NCBI GenBank assembly: GCA_048264125.1
Contig: JBLXDM010000013.1
Span: forward strand, 1-64,000
Direction of reading: 5' to 3'
DNA length: 64,000 bases
DNA from: M1-B18 sp048264125
GTDB lineage: Bacteria; Bacillota; Clostridia; Peptostreptococcales; Natronincolaceae
Made by a program: the position numbers and the translations under genes. Positions 16,526 through 26,930 of this stretch are shown one piece after another. Each line of letters opens with the position of its first letter. The stretch's first letter is position 1. A model generated the notes under the pieces. The model did not search any database and was not told the DNA's origin. It worked only from the letters and a program-made list of their open reading frames with translations.

Positions 16526-18307
16526 TTACACAACATTTTCCTGTTTCAGCGGCAGCATAATTGTAACTTTTGTACCCTTATCCTCTCCGCTTTCAATCCT
16601 TATTTCCCCCTCGTGAGCCTCTACTATTTCCTTTGCTATAGACAGTCCTAGGCCTGTGCCTCCCATCTCTCTGGAGCGGGCCTTGTCGACTCTATAAAAG
16701 CGTTCGAATATCCTTGGAAGGTCCTCCTTAGGTATACCTATGCCATCATCCTTGATGGTTAATACCGCATTACCCTCAGCTTCCTCGACATGAATAGCAA
16801 TCTCACCGCCATCAGGTGTATATTTAATAGAGTTTGAGATGATATTAAGGACCACCTGCTCCATCTTGTCTTCATCTACGCTTACAATATGCGGAGACGC
16901 TGGGCAGTAGAATACTAATCCGTGCTCCTTATTTTTTGCAGAAACCTCCAGCTTAAGTACAGCTTTTTTTACAATACTGCTGATATCCACCGATTTTTTA
17001 TTCCATTTCCCCTGCTGATAGTCCAGGTTTGAAAGCTGCAGTAAATCCCTCACCAGTCTGGCCATTCTATCTGCCTCTGTCTCTACAACCTCTAGAAAAT
17101 GCGTTGCCAGCTCGGTATTCTCAAGAGCACCGTCCAGTAGGGTCTCGGTATAGCTTTTAATAGTGGTCAAAGGTGTTTTTAGCTCATGGGATACATTGGC
17201 TACGAATTCCTTACGCATATTCTCCAGCTTCTCATGCTTTGTAATATCCTGCATCAGCACTATAATTCCCCCAAAGTCCCCCCTTGGGTTCCTGTAGGGC
17301 GCATAGCTCACCCTTAAAATTGCCCCGTTGACATTTATCATTCCGTCACCAGACCAATTGCCTTCATCCGACCTTATATCCTCGTATTTTAGCTCATTGC
17401 TGTAGCTTGAAAACAGCTCATCGAAGCTGCTGTCTCTTACGAAATCCTCATTTGCTTCCAGCATTTCCAAAGCCTTTGGGTTTGCATGGATTATTTTTCC
17501 ATCTTCAGTGGTGGCAATAAGGCCATCCGCCATATAGGTTATAATGGTGTCCATCTTCTGCTTTTCATTGGACATCTCCTGTAATGCCGACTTCAGACGG
17601 TCCGTCAGATAGTTAAACATCTTAGCCAGCTGACCAATCTCGTCATCGGATTTTACCTCAACCACCTGGTCAAAGTCTCCCTTGGCCATTTTAGATGCTT
17701 TAACCGTAACATCATTGATGGGTCCCGTTATGCTTCTGGCGATGAAAAAGCCCAGAATTATAGTTATTCCCAGTGCCAGCATTGTGGCCTTTATAATAAT
17801 AACTATAGACTGATCCAATGTCCTGTTTATGTCATCTAAGTCCCTACGTAAGTAAAGAGCGCCTATTACTCTACTATGCTCATCGTACAGAGGATACACC
17901 ATGTTTTTTGAATGTCCGGGTATATCCTTCTCCAGCTCCTGATCTGTAAAGGCACCCATAATCAGGTCTGTTTCCAATATGTTTTGTGTTGCATTTTGGC
18001 CTAGATAGATGGGATTTGTTGTGGCGATTATAGTGAAGCTATTATCCTTATCTATAACAAATATCTCCAAACGCAAATCCATTTTATATTCCATTATATT
18101 CTGTTGTATGTCCTCTTTGTTGCTCTTCCATTCTATATCCTCAAGGGTTGTAATGACATTATTAGCTGTCTGAGCTATATTGTCCCTTACTATTCCCAGG
18201 TGATACTGCTGAAATTGCTGCAGCAAAAATATACCTATTATAATCATGGCAATAAATACAAGGAGGAAATAAATAGTGATAAATTTCCACCTAATACTTT
18301 TAAACAT
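16526..18307 (-). CDS. walK: Sensor histidine kinase WalK
   Basis: 593 aa. The domains in order are: TM1 (~10-30), an extracytoplasmic PAS-like sensor (~35-165), TM2 (~167-190), HAMP, cytoplasmic PAS (~260-360), HisKA with the phosphoacceptor His in VSHELKTPLTT, and HATPase with NIISNSIKYTP (N box), DDGIGIP and GGTGLGLSI. With WalR it controls autolysins and wall metabolism and is essential in many Firmicutes. Its start lies 1 nt after the walR stop, so the two are translationally coupled. Confidence 0.96.
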   Translation of the reverse strand: MFKSIRWKFITIYFLLVFIAMIIIGIFLLQQFQQYHLGIVRDNIAQTANNVITTLEDIEWKSNKEDIQQNIMEYKMDLRLEIFVIDKDNSFTIIATTNPIYLGQNATQNILETDLIMGAFTDQELEKDIPGHSKNMVYPLYDEHSRVIGALYLRRDLDDINRTLDQSIVIIIKATMLALGITIILGFFIARSITGPINDVTVKASKMAKGDFDQVVEVKSDDEIGQLAKMFNYLTDRLKSALQEMSNEKQKMDTIITYMADGLIATTEDGKIIHANPKALEMLEANEDFVRDSSFDELFSSYSNELKYEDIRSDEGNWSGDGMINVNGAILRVSYAPYRNPRGDFGGIIVLMQDITKHEKLENMRKEFVANVSHELKTPLTTIKSYTETLLDGALENTELATHFLEVVETEADRMARLVRDLLQLSNLDYQQGKWNKKSVDISSIVKKAVLKLEVSAKNKEHGLVFYCPASPHIVSVDEDKMEQVVLNIISNSIKYTPDGGEIAIHVEEAEGNAVLTIKDDGIGIPKEDLPRIFERFYRVDKARSREMGGTGLGLSIAKEIVEAHEGEIRIESGEDKGTKVTIMLPLKQENVV

Positions 18308-18308
18308 A

Positions 18309-18998
18309 TTAAGCCCTCCTGAAATAATAACCTACGCCTCTTTTAGTCATAATGAACTTAGGGCTGCTGGAATTATCCTCGATCTTCTCTCTAAGTCGTC
18401 TAATGGTGACGTCCACCGTTCGTATATCCCCATAATACTCGTAGCCCCATACCTCCTTCAAGAGCTGCTCTCTGGTAAAGACCTGCTCTGCTTGGACGGC
18501 TAAAAACCTTAGGAGCTCAAATTCTCTTGAGGTAAGCTCTACAACGCTTGTTTCCTTTTTTACCTCATATTTATTAAAATCTATTGATAGAAGACCTGAA
18601 ACCATGGTTCCACCCTTTTTATCTGCGGAAACCTCTCCGGTTCTTCTAAGATTGGCCTTTATCCTGGCTAAAAGCTCCCTCATTCCGAAGGGCTTTGTTA
18701 TATAATCATCAGCACCCATCTCCAAGCCTAAAACCTTATCCAGCTCTTCTTCCTTTGCCGTCAGCATTAAAATTGGCATAGTGTAGCTTTCTCTTATTTT
18801 GCGGCATACCTGAAAGCCGTCCATTTTTGGGAGCATAACATCTAGTAGTACAAGATCTGGATTAAATTGAACCACCTTTTGAAGGGCTATTTCTCCATCC
18901 CCAGCAAGCTCCACCTGATAGCCTTCCTTCTCTAAATTAAATTTCACAATCTCGGCTATAGGCTTTTCGTCTTCCACAAGTAATACTTTTTTACTCAT
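18309..18998 (-). CDS. walR: Response regulator WalR (OmpR/PhoB family)
   Basis: 229 aa from ATG 18998; upstream in-frame codons do not align with the family. The receiver domain has the acidic pair in VEDEK, phosphoacceptor Asp in LVLLDVMLPK and Lys in YITKPFGMREL. The C-terminal winged helix shows LTSREFELL and DVTIRRLREKIE, close to B. subtilis WalR. First gene of the walRK-yycHI unit. Confidence 0.96.
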   Translation of the reverse strand: MSKKVLLVEDEKPIAEIVKFNLEKEGYQVELAGDGEIALQKVVQFNPDLVLLDVMLPKMDGFQVCRKIRESYTMPILMLTAKEEELDKVLGLEMGADDYITKPFGMRELLARIKANLRRTGEVSADKKGGTMVSGLLSIDFNKYEVKKETSVVELTSREFELLRFLAVQAEQVFTREQLLKEVWGYEYYGDIRTVDVTIRRLREKIEDNSSSPKFIMTKRGVGYYFRRA

Positions 18999-19088
18999 TG
19001 TACTAATCACCCCACATAATCTATTATATAAACATTCTACTAAATAATTCTTTTTCCTGCTATCCTCAATTGCCAATATTTCTATGAT

Positions 19089-19892
19089 TTAATTAAACAT
19101 GTGATAATAGTCCCTTAAATCCTTGCCTCTTCCCAGATCCTCCAGCAGCTCCATAAGCTCAGCTTCTCCATATCTTTCTACAAAGCCTCTGACCAATCTG
19201 AAGGACTGAGTATATGCTAGGTATTGATTCAGCTGGGAAAAGGACTTTGTTAGGGCCTCGATATTATAAAGCCCTCCGTCTATCTCTTCTCCCCGCCCCC
19301 ATTCATAGCCATCGACGGCATATTCCAGATATAGGCTTACCCCCTCAGTAAACCACATGGGGTAATTACCTCTGGCCCTATGGTCCGTAAATAGATGGGC
19401 CAGCTCATGGAGGATAGGCCCCTCTGAATAAATAAGCGCCTCTATATTTTCTTCAAAAAGCTGTGCCGGGTCCAGTACATGAATGCTGTCGGCATAATAT
19501 ACCCCCATTGGAGGGGTTCCCTTCCTCAGCATAGTTGTCCTCATCATTTTTTCTGCATCATTATGGACCACCAGAAGAATCTGTCCCTCTGGCTCATACT
19601 GATATACTTCCTTCAAGGCAATGTACTTAGCCTCAGCCGTTTCTGCAACCAATTCCACCAGCTGAGCTTCTATGCCCTGATATTTTATAATAAAATTTTC
19701 CGTCTCAATTTCCTCGTAGTCTCTTATCTTATATACTAGAATTTGGTTTTCTATCGTTCTTATTGTAGGACTAACGGCTGCAACGATTTGCTGTGGATTT
19801 AATAAGGATAACAAAAATAAAAGAATAAAAGACAGGATTAAGACTTTTTTTACATTGAATTTAGTTTTTTTGATTATGTCATTCAATATCAT
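19089..19892 (-). CDS. Exported MA-like (gluzincin) metallopeptidase-fold protein
   Basis: About 267 aa (ATG 19892 after AGAGG; ATG 19898 is possible). An N-terminal hydrophobic export or anchor segment (VLILSFILLFLLSLLNP) is followed by a domain with HELAH (H-E-x-x-H), and 18 residues further MWFTEGVSLYLEY supplies the third, Glu ligand. This is the gluzincin arrangement of peptidase-MA-like proteins. It lies directly upstream of walR on the same strand. Substrate unknown, though a wall or envelope protein role is plausible. Confidence 0.8.
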   Translation of the reverse strand: MILNDIIKKTKFNVKKVLILSFILLFLLSLLNPQQIVAAVSPTIRTIENQILVYKIRDYEEIETENFIIKYQGIEAQLVELVAETAEAKYIALKEVYQYEPEGQILLVVHNDAEKMMRTTMLRKGTPPMGVYYADSIHVLDPAQLFEENIEALIYSEGPILHELAHLFTDHRARGNYPMWFTEGVSLYLEYAVDGYEWGRGEEIDGGLYNIEALTKSFSQLNQYLAYTQSFRLVRGFVERYGEAELMELLEDLGRGKDLRDYYHMFN

Positions 19893-20114
19893 ATTCATCC
19901 CTCTCCTTCAAAAAAGAATATGTAGAGGGTAAGACAAGTAATATTATAGCATATAATTATGTAAACTTCTATGAAATATCTGTGCAAATAACTTCCATAT
20001 TTGAATATATTAATAAAAGGACTTTATTTCAGCCCCCCAAAGACCCCCTTTTTAATCACTTTTTTCCTCCTTATGCATACTCTATATTAGAATGATGATA
20101 AAGGGGGCGCTGAA

Positions 20115-21413
20115 GTGTTTGGTTATATTAATATCATTGATGACCTAGTGGTGGAAAGATTGATGAGCCCTGGTGACGAGGATATACCTGTAATAATTAC
20201 TGCTAAGGACTGTAACTGTGATGATTTGGAGCAGTGTGTTGCAAGAATGGGGGGTAAAATAAAGCACAAGCTTAATATTATTAATGCCGTCTCAGCCTAT
20301 CTTCCTACACCAGGTGTCAGAAGTGCTGCAAGAGAAAGAAATATTCAAAGGATTCATCTTGATGATAAAGCCTATAAGCTCATGGATATTGCTTCTGTTA
20401 CCGTGGGCTCCGATACTGCCAATGAATACGGTCTGACGGGAAGAAATGTCAGTATCGCTGTTGTAGATACCGGAGTATATCCACATAACGACTTGATTAC
20501 TCCTACCAATAGAATAATCGCCTTCAAGGATTTTGTAGGCAATAAATCTACACCCTATGACGATGACGGTCATGGCACCCATGTTGCAGGAACTATTGCA
20601 GGAAATGGCTTTGCCTCTAAGGGCAAATATATGGGCATTGCCCCTGATGCCAATATCGTGGGTATAAAGGTACTAAACCAGGATGGCAGTGGAAACATCT
20701 CCGATGTTATAGCCGGTATCCAATGGGCTATTCAAAATAAGGATAAATATAATATAAAAATCCTAACCCTTTCGTTAGGTACAAAGGCGAAGGGCACCTA
20801 TCAGGATGACCCTCTATGCCGAGCGGTTGATGCTGCCACCAGCGCAGGAATTACTGTTGTGGCCGCTGCCGGCAACAACGGACCTGAAAGGTCCACAATA
20901 AATTCACCTGCTATAAGCCCGAATATTATCTCGGTTGGAGCCTGTGATGATCGTAATGCCGGGTCTATTTCCATTGCTGATTTTTCCAGCAGAGGCCCCA
21001 CACCAGAGGGATTGATAAAGCCGGATATTATTGCGCCGGGCGTTAAAATAACCTCCCTTAAAAATGAGAGAAACGAATATCAGTCTTTGTCAGGCACCTC
21101 TATGGCTACCCCTATTGTGGCTGGCTGTGCTGCCCTATTATATGAGCATAATCCCGACTACAACCCACAGCAGGTAAAGAGCATAATGACCCAGAATGCC
21201 ACTCCCTTGGGCTTCAATCAGCAGGATCAGGGGGCCGGACTACTGGATATAAAAAGAATAGTGAGCACACTTGATATAAAGCCTAAACAACAGCCCCCCA
21301 GGCCAAATCCCGGCTATCCAATAACTAAAGGCCCTGGCTCAAGCAATCTATTCTCCTCCTTTAACCAATGGTTTTGGATAATACTCATAGTTCTGCTAGT
21401 TTTAGTGCTTTAG
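20115..21413 (+). CDS. S8 (subtilisin-like) serine protease with C-terminal hydrophobic tail
   Basis: 432 aa, GTG start with AAGGGGG upstream. The catalytic triad is intact: Asp in AVVDTGVYPHND, His in DGHGTHVAGT and Ser in GTSMATPIVAG, with the oxyanion Asn in AAGNNGPE. The first ~90 residues look like an inhibitor-type propeptide, but no signal peptide is visible. A Pro-rich linker leads to a hydrophobic stretch (WFWIILIVLLVLVL) that ends the protein, suggesting tail anchoring. It is transcribed against its neighbours. Confidence 0.92.
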   Translation: MFGYINIIDDLVVERLMSPGDEDIPVIITAKDCNCDDLEQCVARMGGKIKHKLNIINAVSAYLPTPGVRSAARERNIQRIHLDDKAYKLMDIASVTVGSDTANEYGLTGRNVSIAVVDTGVYPHNDLITPTNRIIAFKDFVGNKSTPYDDDGHGTHVAGTIAGNGFASKGKYMGIAPDANIVGIKVLNQDGSGNISDVIAGIQWAIQNKDKYNIKILTLSLGTKAKGTYQDDPLCRAVDAATSAGITVVAAAGNNGPERSTINSPAISPNIISVGACDDRNAGSISIADFSSRGPTPEGLIKPDIIAPGVKITSLKNERNEYQSLSGTSMATPIVAGCAALLYEHNPDYNPQQVKSIMTQNATPLGFNQQDQGAGLLDIKRIVSTLDIKPKQQPPRPNPGYPITKGPGSSNLFSSFNQWFWIILIVLLVLVL

Positions 21414-21446
21414 TAACATACCCAGATATAAATGCCTGGAAAAACA

Positions 21447-21477
21447 GAAAAAGCGTGACTGATGAAGTCACGCTTAG
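21447..21477. terminator. Shared terminator between convergent S8 and M23 peptidase genes
   Basis: GCGTGACT GATGA AGTCACGC perfect hairpin. On the minus strand it is followed by TTTTTCTG, so it chiefly serves the M23 gene. Confidence 0.85.
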
Positions 21478-21485
21478 CTTATTCT

Positions 21486-22967
21486 TTAATACTTTACAAA
21501 GCCTAATGGATTTATAGGCGTACCATTCTTTCTTACCTCAAAGTGAAGATGTGGCCCTGTGCTTCTGCCAGTATTTCCTACCTCACCAATCTTCTGTCCC
21601 TTATAGACCCTGTCACCCTTCTTAATGGCAAATTTACTAAGGTGTGCGTAGTAGGTCTGATATCCGTTTTCGTGGTCAATGATTATCAGGTTTCCATAGG
21701 AACCATTTGAAGATGCAAAGGTGACCTTTCCTGCATCAGCAGCCGTAACCGTTGTTCCGGTTGAATTAGCAACGTCTATCCCGGTATGCTTAGCTCCCCA
21801 TCTTGTTCCAAATACCGAGGTCAATCTACCCCTTGTAGGATTAGAGAAGGATCCAGTTGCCATTGTAGCAGGTCTTGCCTTTGTACCCTCTGCCACAACT
21901 CTGGTGGTGGGCTCACTAAGTAGCTTTTCCTCAATAATCTCTCTGTCTACCTCAACGCCATTTTCCTTCACAATATAGGCCTTAATCTCTCTGCTTCCTT
22001 CAGTACCTTGAGTGATAATCTTACGATCGCCCTTGTAAAGCGTATCGGTGGTCTGGGTTTCTGTTTCATAGGGAACAGCCTCCACTAGCTCAGCATATTC
22101 CTTGGTTCTTACATTAATATATGGTTTAGGAACAACCAAGCTTATAACCTGCCCAATTTTAAGCTTTTCAGGATTAAGCCCGGGATTAGCACTTTGAATA
22201 TCATCCACTGATAATTCATATTTTCGGGCAATAGTCCAAGAGCTGTCACCGGAGGCAACAATATGCTCTTTGGTTTCATCGGTTCCCTTTAATATTAAGC
22301 TTAATACCTCCTCTGCCGGCTGAATATCAGAAAGGTGCGTCGGTATTTCCTCCAGCTCAACCTTTTCCGTATAGCCTACAGAAGCATTGTTTACATCAAG
22401 TGCCATTACAAATGGCTCCTTAATCTGCTCCAAAATTTCCTCAGCGGTTCTCATATCCTCTACGTAAGCTATTATCTCATCATTTACTTTAATCGCAACC
22501 GATTTAACTTTAATATCCACTGTTTGCTTAAGATTCTTAACTATTTCATCCATATCGGTTAATTTATTTGAGGCAGCCTTAACCTGAAGGAATTCTATTT
22601 CCTCAGTGAATACGACCTCCTGCTGATAAACCTGACCGAATTCTTCCTTTGCAATCTCAACAGCCCTTTCGTAATCCTCCTGGCTTCTAACAACAGCTAC
22701 AATCCTACCGTCCATATGGACCTCATAGGCTGTTAATGCTTTGTTAACAACTGCATTTAATAGCAAAGCCATGCTGATAAACACCGAAAGACAGATTACT
22801 GATAAAGAGTATACGAAAATTCGTTTATTGTGCCTTTTATATTTTGCTGGAAGAGCATTATGTAATTTTCTTTGCAAAAAAACCGATGTACTTTTACCGA
22901 AAAGTTTGATTTTCATAAGTGTCATTTTAAGCTTTTTTTGGAAAAGCACCATATTCCTTTGGTTCAT
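21486..22967 (-). CDS. M23-family peptidoglycan endopeptidase with LysM and G5 domains
   Basis: 493 aa; ATG 22967 has GAGAGGAG 7 nt upstream. After a cytoplasmic basic N-terminus and one transmembrane helix (VYSLSVICLSVFISMALLL), a LysM repeat (SSWTIARKYELS...IGQVISLV) near 240-285 and a G5 domain (~290-370) precede a C-terminal LytM/M23 domain. That domain has zinc ligands in HTGID and HLHFE. It cleaves cross-link peptides in peptidoglycan, probably membrane-tethered. Such genes are common near walRK, where they are wall-stress targets. Confidence 0.93.
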   Translation of the reverse strand: MNQRNMVLFQKKLKMTLMKIKLFGKSTSVFLQRKLHNALPAKYKRHNKRIFVYSLSVICLSVFISMALLLNAVVNKALTAYEVHMDGRIVAVVRSQEDYERAVEIAKEEFGQVYQQEVVFTEEIEFLQVKAASNKLTDMDEIVKNLKQTVDIKVKSVAIKVNDEIIAYVEDMRTAEEILEQIKEPFVMALDVNNASVGYTEKVELEEIPTHLSDIQPAEEVLSLILKGTDETKEHIVASGDSSWTIARKYELSVDDIQSANPGLNPEKLKIGQVISLVVPKPYINVRTKEYAELVEAVPYETETQTTDTLYKGDRKIITQGTEGSREIKAYIVKENGVEVDREIIEEKLLSEPTTRVVAEGTKARPATMATGSFSNPTRGRLTSVFGTRWGAKHTGIDVANSTGTTVTAADAGKVTFASSNGSYGNLIIIDHENGYQTYYAHLSKFAIKKGDRVYKGQKIGEVGNTGRSTGPHLHFEVRKNGTPINPLGFVKY

Positions 22968-23184
22968 TATAAAACTCCTCTCAGTGTATGGGCTTATATT
23001 AAGTTTCTCTTCAAGTTAAATTCATACTGCAGTTGGGTAAATCCTAATGAAAAATTAGGACTTTTGTAACATCTTTGTAATAATTACTTTCTTATTATAT
23101 AATATTATCAAAGACTTGTACAACCCCGAACTTTTGTTCTTTTTATTAATCTAATATATTTTTTCCAGCAATTTCTTAATTTAT

Positions 23185-24684
23185 TCAAAATTTTATGTTT
23201 AGCCATTCTATAAATATTTCTTTTAAGTCCTCATCGCTGTGTTTTTCACATATTTTATAGAAATCTAAGGTAGTCGCATTTTTAAACATAAAGCTCTGGT
23301 AATATTCCCTTAAGGCTGCAATAAAGGCCTCCTCCCCCATCGCTCTCCTGAGCTCCTCAACAAACATGGCTCCCTTGCTATATACTATGCTGCTATACTC
23401 CAAGGAGCTATCAAATTCTCTGAGGCTTCTTAGAATACCCTCTCCCTTATCTGCTTCAATGTTAATGTAATTATTGTATTGCGCCTTTATCATTTTCTCA
23501 AATATTTGCTCTTTAATGTGTGCACCATACTTTTTTTCAAAGTACATTAATGTGGCATATTCCGTCAAGGCCTCATCCAGCCAGGGCTCCGCTATTTCAT
23601 TGTTTCCTACAATGCCATACCACCACTGATGGGCTATCTCATGGGCTATTACATACTCCAGCGGAAAGTCCTCCTTCATGGAATACAGCTCCTCTGAGAT
23701 CATTACTAGATTGGGATATTCCATGCCCCCCAGAAAAAAGTCACTGGCGACAATTGAAAGCTGCTGATAGGGATATACGCCGAAGAGCTCATTGAATATC
23801 TTTATAGCATCTACACCATATTGCAATGCTAATTCGCTTCTCTCCCCCTTAAGGGTGTAGGAATTTATCGCTATGCCATTAACCTCTGAGGAATCCAGCT
23901 GGAAATCCTTGCTGAGAATTAGAGCAAAATCCCTCACATTTTCAGCATTGATGCTATAGGTGGCCCTATTCTTTTTTACCTGCCTTTTAAGTATATTACC
24001 GGTAGTGGCCAAAACATAATCCTCTGGTATCTCAAGGGTTACCTCATAGGCAGATACCTCACTATAGAAGGGATCTCCTATTGGAAAGTACGGGTCCAGA
24101 TGCCAGCCCTCTGCATCAAATACTGCCATTATAGGGTACCAGTTTGTGATATTTATGGTGTTTTCCCCATATCCCATTCTCCCTATGACATTGGGCAGCT
24201 GAACCTTGAAGTCTATATGGATTTGCACCTCCTCACCAGCCTTTAGCGCCGTCGCCGGGCTTATCCTAAGCACAGTAGAAGCATCTCCCATAACCTTATA
24301 GCTTACCTTTTTATTGTTTAGCCTTACCTCATTAATTTTTATCCAGCCGGGGTTAAAGCCGTTATAATAAACATTATCCAGCTCCTCGCTTTCAAAGGGC
24401 ACACTGCTCTTATCCATGAAGGCATTGGGGTAGATATGTAAATATAAATTGCTTAGCTCCCTGTCTGCTGTGTTTTTATATGTCAGCCGCTGGCTTCCTA
24501 CAATCAGCTTATCCTCATCATTAAAGGCTGCCTTTATCTGATAGTGGGCGGCTTCAGCCCTTCTGTCGGCCTTGTTAAATACCCCCAGTACGCCATTGTT
24601 GTCTATAAAGGATTGAATTAACAGGCTAAGGAACAATACCCCCAGAAATATTCCCGAGAGCTTTAATTTTTTTTTTATATTCAA
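23185..24684 (-). CDS. Membrane-anchored M1-family metallopeptidase
   Basis: About 499 aa from TTG 24684, which has GGGAGGTG 5 nt upstream; the ATG at 24714 lacks such a site. An N-terminal transmembrane segment (GIFLGVLFLSLLIQSF) is followed by an M1-type beta domain and a catalytic domain with the GGMEYPN exopeptidase motif and HEIAHQWW zinc site, third ligand Glu in WLDEALTEY. It resembles extracytoplasmic Firmicutes M1 peptidases. Specificity is not deducible. Confidence 0.9.
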   Translation of the reverse strand: MNIKKKLKLSGIFLGVLFLSLLIQSFIDNNGVLGVFNKADRRAEAAHYQIKAAFNDEDKLIVGSQRLTYKNTADRELSNLYLHIYPNAFMDKSSVPFESEELDNVYYNGFNPGWIKINEVRLNNKKVSYKVMGDASTVLRISPATALKAGEEVQIHIDFKVQLPNVIGRMGYGENTINITNWYPIMAVFDAEGWHLDPYFPIGDPFYSEVSAYEVTLEIPEDYVLATTGNILKRQVKKNRATYSINAENVRDFALILSKDFQLDSSEVNGIAINSYTLKGERSELALQYGVDAIKIFNELFGVYPYQQLSIVASDFFLGGMEYPNLVMISEELYSMKEDFPLEYVIAHEIAHQWWYGIVGNNEIAEPWLDEALTEYATLMYFEKKYGAHIKEQIFEKMIKAQYNNYINIEADKGEGILRSLREFDSSLEYSSIVYSKGAMFVEELRRAMGEEAFIAALREYYQSFMFKNATTLDFYKICEKHSDEDLKEIFIEWLNIKF

Positions 24685-24854
24685 AATTACACCTCCCTGC
24701 TGAAATTCATACATAAAAAGCCTATTATTATAGTCTATTGGTTTAATCCTGTTTTAAGACCATACCATTTAAATGGAGGAAGATATTATTAAAGATTTTT
24801 GATAATATGATATAATAAATAATAGTCTATTTAAAAATTTGGAGTGATGAAGGA

Positions 24855-25937
24855 ATGGCTTTTACTCAAAACACCACCAAAATTGATCTGGGGGATACTC
24901 CGATTGAGAACATATTTCTGGATGTCTACATGCCTATGGCAAATGGCACCTATGTTAAGGTCTACCTTCTAGCCTATAAGTACGCCTGCGATCCTAAGGC
25001 AGGCGCAGAGGTAACCAATATAACCATAGCAAAAAACCTAGACATACCTTTATCTGATGTGCTATCGGCATGGGATTTCTGGGAAAGCAAGGGTATAATA
25101 AAAAAGCATAGCTCTCCGGAGGATGACGAAAACCTATATTCTGTTGAATTTATAAATTTAAAGCAGCTTTATATAGATAATAATTTTAAATTAATCAATA
25201 CCAGAGAGGCCTCCGCTCCGTCTGCTGCCACAAGCATTTCCACAAAGGAGCTGGTGGATGCAGTACAGATACCTGCCATTAAGGAGATGTTTATAGACAT
25301 CAATAAAATTATAGAGCGTCCATTGGTGCCCAACGAAAAGCATCAAATATTAGATTGGTTTTATCAGTACAATGTGGACCCGCCTTTGATTGTTAAGGCC
25401 TTCAGCTATAGTAAATTTCAGAGGAATAACAAAAACGTCAAATATGTGGGAGGCATCCTGCGAAATTGGTACGACTCGGGAATTACAAATATAGAGCAGC
25501 TATTGGAGCATCAGCTGAAGCAGGGGGATCGCTATGGTGCCTATGACAGAATCTTTAAGGCCCTTGGCTTTGATTTTAGAGAGTCCTCTGAGGCCGAAAG
25601 AAAAATAATGGATAAGTGGATGGATGAATACAGCTTTGAGTTGGACCTTATACTTAAGGCCTGTGAAAGCTCTAGTAAGACCTCTAACCCCAATATCAAC
25701 TACATCAATAGTATCTTGTCCGACTGGCATGCTAAGGGCATTAAGCGGCCGGAGGAGGTGGCTCAGATGGATCAAAAGCCATCAAGGGCTCCCAGCACCA
25801 ATGGAAACGCCGCTGCAAATAAGGTGAATCGACATAAAACCAAGTTCCACCTTCCCGAGAGCAGGGGAGAGCAATATTCAGCCGAGGAATTGGAATCCTT
25901 AATATTAAATAATCAAAAAAAGAAGTTTAATCGTTAG
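24855..25937 (+). CDS. dnaD: DnaD-domain replication initiation protein
   Basis: 360 aa. The N-terminal winged-helix-like region (~1-120) is followed by two DnaB_2/DDBH2 domains (~130-210 and ~225-300), each ending with the YxxxILxxW signature (YVGGILRNW, YINSILSDW). DnaD-type proteins remodel DNA and help load the replicative helicase at the origin. It sits 11 nt before the dnaI-like gene, which supports that role. B. subtilis DnaB (the initiation protein) has a similar two-domain architecture. Confidence 0.9.
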   Translation: MAFTQNTTKIDLGDTPIENIFLDVYMPMANGTYVKVYLLAYKYACDPKAGAEVTNITIAKNLDIPLSDVLSAWDFWESKGIIKKHSSPEDDENLYSVEFINLKQLYIDNNFKLINTREASAPSAATSISTKELVDAVQIPAIKEMFIDINKIIERPLVPNEKHQILDWFYQYNVDPPLIVKAFSYSKFQRNNKNVKYVGGILRNWYDSGITNIEQLLEHQLKQGDRYGAYDRIFKALGFDFRESSEAERKIMDKWMDEYSFELDLILKACESSSKTSNPNINYINSILSDWHAKGIKRPEEVAQMDQKPSRAPSTNGNAAANKVNRHKTKFHLPESRGEQYSAEELESLILNNQKKKFNR

Positions 25938-25948
25938 GAGGGCTCCTG

Positions 25949-26920
25949 ATGAAGGATCCGATAATAAATGATATATTGAAGGGCTATGAATCTAAAAGAC
26001 TTAAGGCGAAGAAAATGAAGGAAAAGAGAATTGCCGAAATATATATAAAGCTGCCTAGAGTAAAGGAAATAGATGAGGAAATAACAAGAGCTGGGCTATC
26101 CATCTCTAAGTCTATCCTCACGGGTGCCTCCAACAGAGAGGAGCTTTTAAACCGGCTTAAAACAAATCTGGATAAGCTTAGACAGGAAAAGGCTATTCTT
26201 TTGACGGAAAATAATATTCCCCTGCAATATCTGGAGGAGGAGTACGAATGCAGCAGATGCAAGGATACTGGCTTTAGCGGCAGCGGTACGAAATGCAGCT
26301 GCTTTAAGCAGCAGCTTATCAACTATGCCTACTCTATGTCAAATTTAAGGGATGTACTTAAGAAGGAAAATTTTCAGACCTTTGACATCAATTTATTTTC
26401 TACTGAATCTCAGGATGACTCTCAGGTCAGCCAGAGGGAAAACATGCTGGAGGTTTTAAATGTATGTGAGGGCTTTGTATTTAACTTCGAAAAAAACAAT
26501 GGAGAAAATCTACTTTTTTATGGCCCTACCGGCCTAGGTAAAACCTTTTTGACCAACTGTATAGCCAAATCCCTACTGGATAGGGGTAAAATTGTAATTT
26601 ACCAGACAGCCTTCAAAATCTTTGAAATTATAGAGGATGTTCATTTTCACAACCAAGGGGAGCGGGAAAAATATCAGCTGTTGTTTAATGCTGACCTGCT
26701 GATCATCGATGACCTAGGTACGGAGTTCAGCAATGGCTTTACCAATAGTGAGCTTTTTAATATAATAAACAGTCGTCTGCTGTCAAATAAAAAGACCATC
26801 ATATCAACAAATCTCCCTCCAAAGGGTATCATTGAACGATATGACGACAGAATTTTTTCAAGACTCATTTCTAAATATACTGTGTTGAAGTTCTTTGGAA
26901 AGGATTTAAGATGGCAATAG
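25949..26920 (+). CDS. dnaI: Helicase loader (DnaC/DnaI-like AAA+ ATPase)
   Basis: 323 aa. The N-terminal part contains a cysteine zinc site (CSRCKDTG...CSC near 100-118) as in DnaI. The AAA+ domain has Walker A YGPTGLGKTF and Walker B LLIIDDLGTE, with the arginine finger region RLISKY. It delivers the replicative helicase DnaB (30284-31627) to the origin. It forms an operon with dnaD and ends in a terminator. Confidence 0.92.
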   Translation: MKDPIINDILKGYESKRLKAKKMKEKRIAEIYIKLPRVKEIDEEITRAGLSISKSILTGASNREELLNRLKTNLDKLRQEKAILLTENNIPLQYLEEEYECSRCKDTGFSGSGTKCSCFKQQLINYAYSMSNLRDVLKKENFQTFDINLFSTESQDDSQVSQRENMLEVLNVCEGFVFNFEKNNGENLLFYGPTGLGKTFLTNCIAKSLLDRGKIVIYQTAFKIFEIIEDVHFHNQGEREKYQLLFNADLLIIDDLGTEFSNGFTNSELFNIINSRLLSNKKTIISTNLPPKGIIERYDDRIFSRLISKYTVLKFFGKDLRWQ

Positions 26921-26930
26921 GAGCATAAAA

